Source of the DNA: Galbula dea | Lineage: Eukaryota; Chordata; Aves; Piciformes; Galbulidae | Direction: 5' to 3' | Assembly (NCBI GenBank): GCA_013399015.1 | Contig: VWZX01010081.1 | Location: 2,152,736 to 2,216,735, forward strand | Length of the DNA: 64,000 nt | Shown: piece after piece, positions 57,024 through 64,000 of the stretch | Position numbering within the stretch: the stretch's first letter is position 1 | Layout of the letters: each line of letters opens with the position of its first letter | Position numbers and translations under genes: made by a program | The notes under the pieces: generated by a model | Database searches by the model: none | Seen by the model: only the letters and a program-made list of their open reading frames with translations | What the model was told of the DNA's origin: nothing

Positions 57024-57408
57024 TAATCACAGAATAATCAGAGTTGGAAAGGACCTCAAAGATCATCCAGTTGCAACCCCCCTGCCTGGCAGGGACACCA
57101 TCCACTAGATCAGGTTGCCCAGGGCCCCATCAAGCCTTGTCTTAAAAGCTTCCAAGGATGAGGCTTCCACAACCTCTCTGGGCAACCTGTTCCACTGCCC
57201 AACCACCCTCATAGTGAAGAACTTCTTCCTAATATCCAACCTAAATCTACTTTCCTCTAGCTTACACCCATTTCCCCTGGTTCTATCACTGTCTGACCTC
57301 CTAAAAAGTCCCTCCCCAGCTTTCTTGTAGGCACCCTTCAGATACTGGAAGGCCACAATAAGGTCTCCTCAGAGCCTTCTCCTCTGCAGACTGAACAATC
57401 CCAACTCA
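57024..57408 (-). mobile_element. CR1 LINE, 385 bp, intact C-terminal frame
   Basis: Minus-strand CR1 with tail 'aatcacagaataatcagagt' and 'catccagttgcaacccccct'. The frame 57356-57105 (minus) is open and reads YLKGAYKKAGEGLFRRSDSD, RTRGNGCKLEESRFRLDIR, KKFFTMRVVGQWNRLPREVV and EASSLEAFKTRLDGALGNLI, the typical ORF2 C-terminus without stop or frameshift over 83 codons. The 5' end fades at 57408 after 'ctgaacaatcccaactca'. The absence of damage suggests moderate age. Confidence 0.95.
57132..57174 (-). repeat. right arm of CR1-derived inverted repeat
   Basis: Part of the CR1 at 57024-57408. It is complementary to 56926-56968 at 41 of 43 positions, with 163 bp between the arms. Confidence 0.93.
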
Positions 57409-60400
57409 GTATAGACAAGCTTTACATGTGTACTGGTTCTGGAAATGATTTCTAGCAGCAAATTAACCTATTTTCTAGCTGGATGTGAAAGGACAAATGG
57501 GAGGATGCTGGCTTGAAGTGGGGCACATTCAGATGCTGGACCCTTGTCTCCTCTGTTGCCTACAATTGCACTTATCTATTGCAGCTGCCTCTCTTCCTTT
57601 GCAGCAATTCTTGACTAAACAGCAATTACCTTCACTGCAGGACAATAAGGAGTGTATAGGGGGGAAAAAAAGGGCATTTTATACTCCTTGTGTGTTCTAT
57701 GGAGTTGCACTTTCATTTCACTTGACAGGAAGGAGCACAGAGAAGAAACCAAGCAGCATCAGGCTTCGATTTGAGTTTGTTCTTGTTAAATGTCCTAAGA
57801 CACTAACGTTGCTCAGGCTGTGAGATTCAGATTTCCACCACTTTTATTTCAAGTGTCATTGCTTATCATTATGCTAAAAAAGACATTGCAACTGAGAGGA
57901 AAAAGATAGTCTGTGTATATTTTCAGACTGTCTTTCCAGTGGATGTTTTGAAACACAAGATCCTGTTGAATGTGAAGTGCATGGAGGTTGATTGATGCTG
58001 TAATTGATTTAAAGCTGATTTCTCTTAGAACTGTCATTGGAGGTGATAACACAGCTTTCATGATGAGCACTGCATATGGTTTACTGATAAGGAAGTTGGA
58101 GAGGAAATACTGTGTTTAAAAACCTTCAGGGTGGAAGGGAAAGAAGAGTGAAGGAAAGGGAAAAGCTCTCAGTGTTAATATTTCTGCTGGATCCAAACCA
58201 GCACAGAGCTCTGCATCAAAGCCAAAAAGATGCATGCAAATCAAAGAACTGGAGCTCAGATCAAAACAAAGTAATTTCTCTATACAGCAACACTTACTTA
58301 AGGAAAAATACATATTAAAAGAGCCCAACATATTGGCAAATTACTAAAAGACTCAGATATTCCTCAAAAAGCTGTGTCAAAATCCTCAAATGCTACTGTC
58401 AAATTTACCTTCTGCAGTCAGTTTAGCTCAGCTGACTTGAAACTCTGGCACACACATGTATATATATTTGTATAGGATTTTTCTTTTTTAAAGGCATAAT
58501 ATTTTAGAGTTTGCCTTCTAGATTTGAGAGCCCTTCAGGTGCCTGAAAATGGCATTTTTCTGTCATTCTCATGGTTTTGGAAGTTCTCAAGTTCGTTGGC
58601 ACCTTGAGAACAGCTTGAAAACAAATCTTACCAGTCTGTTCCTGAAATGTTTCTGATCCCCAAAATGGGAAGATGCAGTAAAACTGGCAGATACTTTTAG
58701 AAATCTAAAGCTGATGCAGCAGACTATGATTTCAGTGCAAAAAATCCTAATACTAAACAATTCATATGCTGTAGTCTGAGTTAATTTTATGTTCTTTATG
58801 TGGAAGATGAGTAACCAAGATTAATGCCTTGATATCTGTCTCAAAAAGTGAGATTTTAGTTGTGGTGTCTCTCTCCAAAGTGCAGTTGGACATATGTAGT
58901 ACCAGCAGGGGCTATGCAGCCTGCAAGATTTTGCTTTTTTATAGGTTTGCCAACACTTTGGAACCCAGATATAGAAAGAGATGAGGTAAGCAAGGGTTAT
59001 TTATAGCATTTAATGGGTGTGAAGGTTTTTATTACTGTATTTTTTTTTTAGTGGTGTTCTCTCTTGAATCTTCTTTGGCTGTAAAATGAAAGAATGGTGG
59101 TAATTAAGTCTGTTTTATGCAAATGTAGCTAATGATCCATTAACCCATGATATCAAAGCTATTTTCACATTCATCATTCAGTGACCTTCTAATATTGGGA
59201 AAATAAATACAATTCCAGCCTGTTCTGTTGAACTAATGCATTTTGTAAGAGTCTAATAAACCTGTAGTAAAATAATCCAATTTTGAATTAGAGGTGAGGA
59301 ATGAGGTGCTTAGTGTTGGTCACAAAACACACAGAAACAGTTAAAACCATAACAGAACAACTTTAAAAGGGAAGTCTTTTACTTCTGTTTTTGACACTTG
59401 GAGTGTGAAGAGCAAGAGTGAGTAACAATAAACTGTAACAGTGCTAAGAGAAAAGCTGTTGTAAGCATAGGACATAGTATTAACAGACAATGAAATTGGG
59501 GTCTCATTTTTAACATCTTTCTCCCTGTATGCATCTCTTTAGAATACTTGTGACTGGAAAAGGTACCTGCATCTTCTGTTTTTTCCATATGGTCCCATAG
59601 TAACAGATGCATGAAATGGCTTAGGAAAGGTGTGACTCATGCTATCTGCTGGATATTTCTTGGCATTTTTTCCCTTGGTTTGTCAAAATATTGCACAAAA
59701 GAGTGTTCATTTATAGGATTACAGACTAAAACCTACATTTAGAAATGCTGTCATAAATGCCTGCATGCAGTCTGGCTGTCTTTCCTGCCAAGGACTGTTA
59801 ATGCTTAAATTAGCCACCTGATGGTCTGGTGCCTTGTTGTTCACAAATGTCAACTGCTCATGAAAGAAATAACAGGTTTTGTGGGGTTTTTTTCCCCCCA
59901 TCAAATCACAGAATAATGTTCTGAGTGAGCTCATAAACCCCACTAATGGCTGGCTAAAATTTGCATGTGCTTTCTTTTGCATTGTTTAGTGCTTCATTGT
60001 AGGTTAAATGGCAGCACACAGAGCTGCCACCAAGACACTGCAAGTACTACTCTTCAAACTTTATCTCTTGGAAAGAAAAAGTGCCTGAGACAAAGCAGAA
60101 AACTTGATCTCTGGCTTGATTCTTGTTTCTGGTTATAATTTTATAGCATTATTAAGTAAAGGATTCAACAAAGCCCAGGCTTCTCCTCTCTACAGGGCTT
60201 ATTCTATGTTTGTCTTCCATTGAAGTGTATTTGGTGTCTAAGATGATTTCTTTTTTGTCATCTCCATTTCCCCCTTTGCCCCTTTCCCTCCAGCTCTGAA
60301 TTCCCCAATATCCAGAACCTGTATCAAAGTGCAAATGAATTAAAAATTAGCAAATAAGTTTCTGATGTGGGAAGCAGTATTTAAGAAATTTCATCTTCTA

Positions 60401-61314
60401 AAAACATTTTTCTTGAGTTGTCAAAAAAACAAAACAAACAAAAACAACCCCAAAATCAAACTGTGATGTGTTCCCTATAATACTGTTTAATTTCTAAAAT
60501 CACATTACCATTACAGCTGTTCAATTTATACTTTTAAGCAGTTTTAAACTACTTCTCTACTATAGTCTTAGGGACTGTTCCTTAGAACAGACTTTACTTC
60601 ATACATATAACTTCCCCTTGAAGATCAGTCCTCTTCAGTCTGAGTGAAAATGTGATTTTTACAGCTCTCTACCAAACTCTTCTGAGAACCAGTTAATCAC
60701 TTTAGGTAGCTACAAATATCTGGAATTCCCACAGCTCACTAGCAGTTTATTTCACACTAAGCAAATGGGAATATTTTCAAAGGAATAGAGGCTTCAGTGC
60801 ACAGACTGAGAAAACAGATGGAATATTGTCACCATTGCTGTGTTTGTATCAAGCATGAAGAGAAGGTTTGCCTATGGAAATGTCCCAACAGCAGAGTCTC
60901 CAGAGATGTTCTTTAAATCTCTGCCTCCTCTTGACCTGTTCCAGAAAGCCTGGTCAGCAGAGTCAAAAAGAACTTTCTTCATTTTAGTTTAACAGTTTCA
61001 TATATGCAAACTTTCCAATACTCAGTATGTGGTGAGAGTTGATGCCTAAACATGAGGCAGCTGGTTGAGATGGAAGTGCTTAGGGGACAGAGTTACCTTG
61101 GAGGAAAAGGCAGCAATCCTTTGAGATTTGCTTTGTTTCCAGTGGAATTCATTTTCCCAGAGCATCCTTTCACAACTGAGGTAAAAGGGATTTTTTTTCT
61201 GAAGTATCTACCCTCTTGAAGATTATTTTTGCCTCCAAAATTTGCAGCAAGTGAGACAAATTCTCTTTGCATTTCTTCTTCTCACTGGATTTGGTTTTGT
61301 CCTCTACTGTCGTA
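57409..61314. other. non-coding stretch, nothing recognised
   Basis: No gene or repeat family was recognised. Low-complexity spots: alternating CA/TA at 58448-58470, T run at 59039-59049, CAAA-rich patch at 60424-60455. Confidence 0.5.
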
Positions 61315-61970
61315 TGAGGGTCAAGAAGGCCAAGAGCTATGTCCTGCACTTTTGGGTCACAACAACCTAATGCAATACTCCAGGCTTGGGGCAGAGTGGC
61401 TGGAAAAGCTGCCCAGTGGAAAAGGACCTGGGGGTACTGGTCAACAGCAGGTGGAGATGAGCCAGCAGTGTGCCCAGCTGACCAAGAAGGCCAAGGGCAT
61501 CCTGGCTTGGATCAGCACTAGTGTGGCCAACAGGACTAGGGCAAGGATTGTGCACAACACTGGTGAGTTCACACCTCAAATAATGGGTTCAGTATTGGAC
61601 CCTTCACTGCAAAAACCAAAATGTTAAGGTGCTGGAGTGTGTCCAAAGAAGGGCAACAAAGCTGGTGAAGGATCTAGAGCACAAGTCTTGTGAAGGGAAC
61701 TGGGGTTGTTCAGTCTGGAGAATAGGAGGCATCAAATTGCACCAGGGAAGGTTTTGATGGGACATTAGGAATAATTTCTTTCCTAAAAGAGTGGTTAGGC
61801 ATTGGCATAAGCTGCCCAGGGCAGTGGTGGAATCACTCTCCCTGGAAGTGTTCAAAACCTGGGATGCTGAAGGACATGGTTTAGTGGTGAACTTAGCAGT
61901 GTTAGGTTAATAGTTGGATTTGCTGATCTTGGAGGTCTTTTTCCAACCTTAATGATTTTATGATTTATAA
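61315..61970 (+). mobile_element. CR1 LINE, 656 bp, internally deleted
   Basis: Forward CR1 that starts further upstream than most: 'ggtcaagaaggccaagagct' and 'gtcctgcacttttgggtcac' (KAKxxVLHxG region), followed in a shifted frame by LGAEWLEKLPSGKG, MSQQCAQLTKKAKGILAWI and STSVANRTRARIV. It continues through 'gtgtccaaagaagggcaaca' and 'aggatctagagcacaagtct'. Between 'tctggagaataggag' and 'caaattgcaccagggaagg' (near 61725-61740) about 150 bp of the normal element are missing. It ends with 'aagctgcccagggcagtggt', 'aatcactctccctggaagtg' and a weak tail 'atgattttatgattta'. Inactive. Confidence 0.94.
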
Positions 61971-63101
61971 CAACAACAGGTCACCAGAAAAGGGGAAATG
62001 ACCTAGTATTACTTTCTGTTATTTCTATTTTCCTTCCCTGACAGTGTAGTTACCCAAACAGAATTTGACCAGGGCAGGCCACACTTTCTTCTTTACAGGT
62101 TAAGGGATCTGTTAGTCAATGATGGCAATTAACAACTCATTTTATTTCCTGCATGTCATCTGCATGTGGGATGGTAAAGTATCTTGCTTTCAGAATGTGA
62201 GTGGATGTGAGCTAGCATTTGAAATGAAGATGAGGGCACAAAAGAGATCTGGTATTCACAGCAGGAACTTCAAAGCTTGTGTCTGGCATGCACTACTTAC
62301 TTTTAATAGCTTGTGCTCTGAAAATCTGTTAAAAACTCGTTATGCTAGTTGAAACCAGGCAATAATGAGTCCACAAGTAACTGTTTGCTTTGGACCATAA
62401 TGGAATATGGCAGTTTCCTGACTAGACTCAACCTGATGAAAATGCTCAAATATAGATGTTGTGAACACAGTAGGGTAACAGCTAAGGGTTTGGCACTAGA
62501 AGCTCTTCACCTGCTACACACAGAGTTTTGCAGCATATTTAATCTGTTACAGCTTTTTTTGTTTTTTTTTTTCTTTCTTAAGCTATATCAATTCCCCAAG
62601 CTTGTTAAAGTTGTAACTGATCATAATTAACAGTTAAGCTTCTAGGCTGCTGTTGTAATAACAGAGTGCCTTCTTTTGAAAAGGCTACAGGATTTTGTAT
62701 ATAAATTATATAAATAATATATTATTAGGGTAAGTAGGTTTGCCTGACATAAGCTACACCAATATTTGTTAAAAATGGTTTATAGTATGTTTTTATATGG
62801 ACTCAATGGAAGGTTCTCAAGGCTTTCTGGAATAAGTATTTTTCTTCTTTTTTTTCCTCCCTCTTTTCTTGCCTGGATTTCTTTGTGGGTAGAAATCAGT
62901 TGACTAGAAGATTCCTCATTTTCATTTGTTGTTGTTGCTTTTATTTTGTTGGGGGTTTGGGATGTTTGGTTGATTTTTTTTTTTTGTGTTCCTTCCCCTG
63001 CTTTTTATTATGTACCTTTTTTTTTAATTCTATTGGTCTAGACATAGCTTCAACTGGCATTTTGGTTTGGAGGAAGGATGGAATTTCTTGAAAATATAGT
63101 C
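61971..63101. other. non-coding stretch, nothing recognised
   Basis: AT-rich with T runs at 62562-62571 and 62967-62979 and a TA-rich patch (62698-62727). Open frames of 77 and 93 codons show no domain. Confidence 0.5.
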
Positions 63102-63315
63102 TTTTCCAACTAAACATAAGGAAAAACTTCTTTCCTGTGAGGGTCCTGGCCTAGGCTGCCCAGAGAGGTTGTGGAGTCTCCTTCTCTGGAGAGATTCCAA
63201 ACCTTGATCCTGGGCAACCTGCTGTAGCTGTGACCCTGCTTTGGCAGGGGGGTTGGACTAGATGATCCCCAGAGAGGTCTCTTCCAACCCTCATCATGCT
63301 GGGATTCTGTGATTT
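63102..63315 (+). mobile_element. CR1 LINE 3' fragment
   Basis: Forward CR1: 'ctaaacataaggaaaaactt', 'ggtcctggcctaggctgccc', 'agagaggttgtggagtctcc', 'ttctctggagagattccaaa', 'gcaggggggttggactagat', 'ggtctcttccaaccctcatc' and terminal GGGATTCTGTGATT. Same subtype as 29574-29896. Confidence 0.94.
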
Positions 63316-64000
63316 GTTTGTGGCTTGGTATCACTCAGAAATAGCTAATCATCTCCATGTTGGCTTGTGAAAATCACCCTGCTTTGCCCCAGGGCCTGGC
63401 TTTCCTTTTCTTTGGAACAGCTCCTATGCTCCAGCAAAGAACTCTGTGAGAAACTGGCCATGCCATGGGGCATTAAGATTTAATAGGAAAAGAAATGAGT
63501 TAAGATGGGCTTTCCATGGACAATCTTGATATTGTGATCTTTTGTTTTGCATTATTTATGTGTATGTGTTGTAGTGGTGAGTGAAATGAGTAAGCATTTG
63601 GCATTTTAGCACTGCATAGAGCACAGTAGTGTGGAAAAGAATTCATTCACAGGAGTTCAAAGTGCTTCTGTGGTGCATAATCACCTGAAGGCAGACAACT
63701 TGTTGTCACTGTTGGGTGAATGAAAGGCTTGGAGACAATGCCAAAGTTTACTTTTTGCTAGAATACAGAACATTTCTTAGAAACTGAACAGAGTTCTGTT
63801 GCTTTGAGAGACACATCCATGAGACTTGCACCTCACCTGATGCTGCTTGGAGATTTTCTGAGGCAAAGCTGGAAAACAAAGACAAGTCTCCAAGCTTTTG
63901 TGTTCTTTGTGTCAGTGCAGTGATTTGGTGTGTGTAGATGCTGAGGAAAAATAGTGATTACACTATTTTGCTGCTGGTTTCAGTGAAATAAGGGAAATAA
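63316..64000. other. non-coding stretch, nothing recognised
   Basis: No repeat, RNA gene or exon was recognised up to the window end. Confidence 0.5.

Noticed and set aside
1..64000. Endogenous retrovirus or LTR element
   Set aside because: No primer-binding site, polypurine tract, paired long terminal repeats or pol motifs were seen; the only reverse transcriptase is CR1-type.
1..64000. tRNA, rRNA, CRISPR array or bacterial-type operons
   Set aside because: No cloverleaf, rRNA core or regularly spaced repeats with spacers; the sequence is vertebrate nuclear DNA.

Overview
The window looks like ordinary nuclear DNA of a bird, probably a neoavian. It is AT-rich, CpG-poor, non-coding for most of its length, and dense in CR1 retrotransposons. 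About 22 recognisable CR1 pieces cover roughly 6.9 kb (about 11 percent). They carry the CR1 hallmarks: a 3' end of the type 'TTGGACTAGATGATC...TTCCAACC' followed by one to three short ATTCTRTG-like repeats, heavy 5' truncation, and remnants of the ORF2 C-terminus (DRTRGN, RLPREVVE). This density fits a CR1-rich lineage such as the woodpecker group, but nothing here fixes the species.

I found no host protein-coding gene that I can name. The longest open frames are either CR1 ORF2 remnants or of a length expected by chance in 64 kb of AT-rich DNA. The window is best read as intergenic or long-intron sequence. A few short stretches could be exons or exon relics and are flagged at low confidence: 5905-5986, 17640-17760 on the minus strand, 17892-18050 and 27442-27461.

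Layout. 1-15 kb: a CR1 at 2.3 kb, a pyrimidine-rich stretch at 3 kb, a 640-bp minus-strand CR1 at 7.7-8.4 kb, a G/T-rich block at 11.6 kb and a CR1 tail at 13.7 kb. 15-30 kb: two CR1s near 15.2-15.7 kb, a CpG-bearing coding-like patch at 17.7 kb, the best-preserved CR1 (reverse transcriptase with FADD motif) at 18.8-19.6 kb interrupted by a 240-bp assembly gap, then CR1s at 21.8, 25.2, 26.7 and 29.6 kb. 30-45 kb: CR1s at 34.7, 36.0, 37.1 and 40.8 kb, a pure 20-bp minisatellite at 40.5 kb, and at 43.0-43.4 kb a degenerate open frame with a zinc-knuckle-like CxxCLGExH motif that may be a fossil retroelement gag. 45-64 kb: CR1s at 48.6, 50.5, 54.7, 56.5, 57.0, 61.3 and 63.1 kb, and a near-perfect 43-bp inverted repeat made of CR1 sequence at 56.9/57.1 kb.

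The CR1 copies fall into several 3'-end types, so the region was hit by successive CR1 subfamilies. There is no operon, CRISPR array, rRNA or tRNA that I can support. The most useful leads are the gag-like relic, the gap whose size conflicts with the element spanning it, the inverted CR1 fragment, the minisatellite and the candidate exons around 17.6-18.1 kb.
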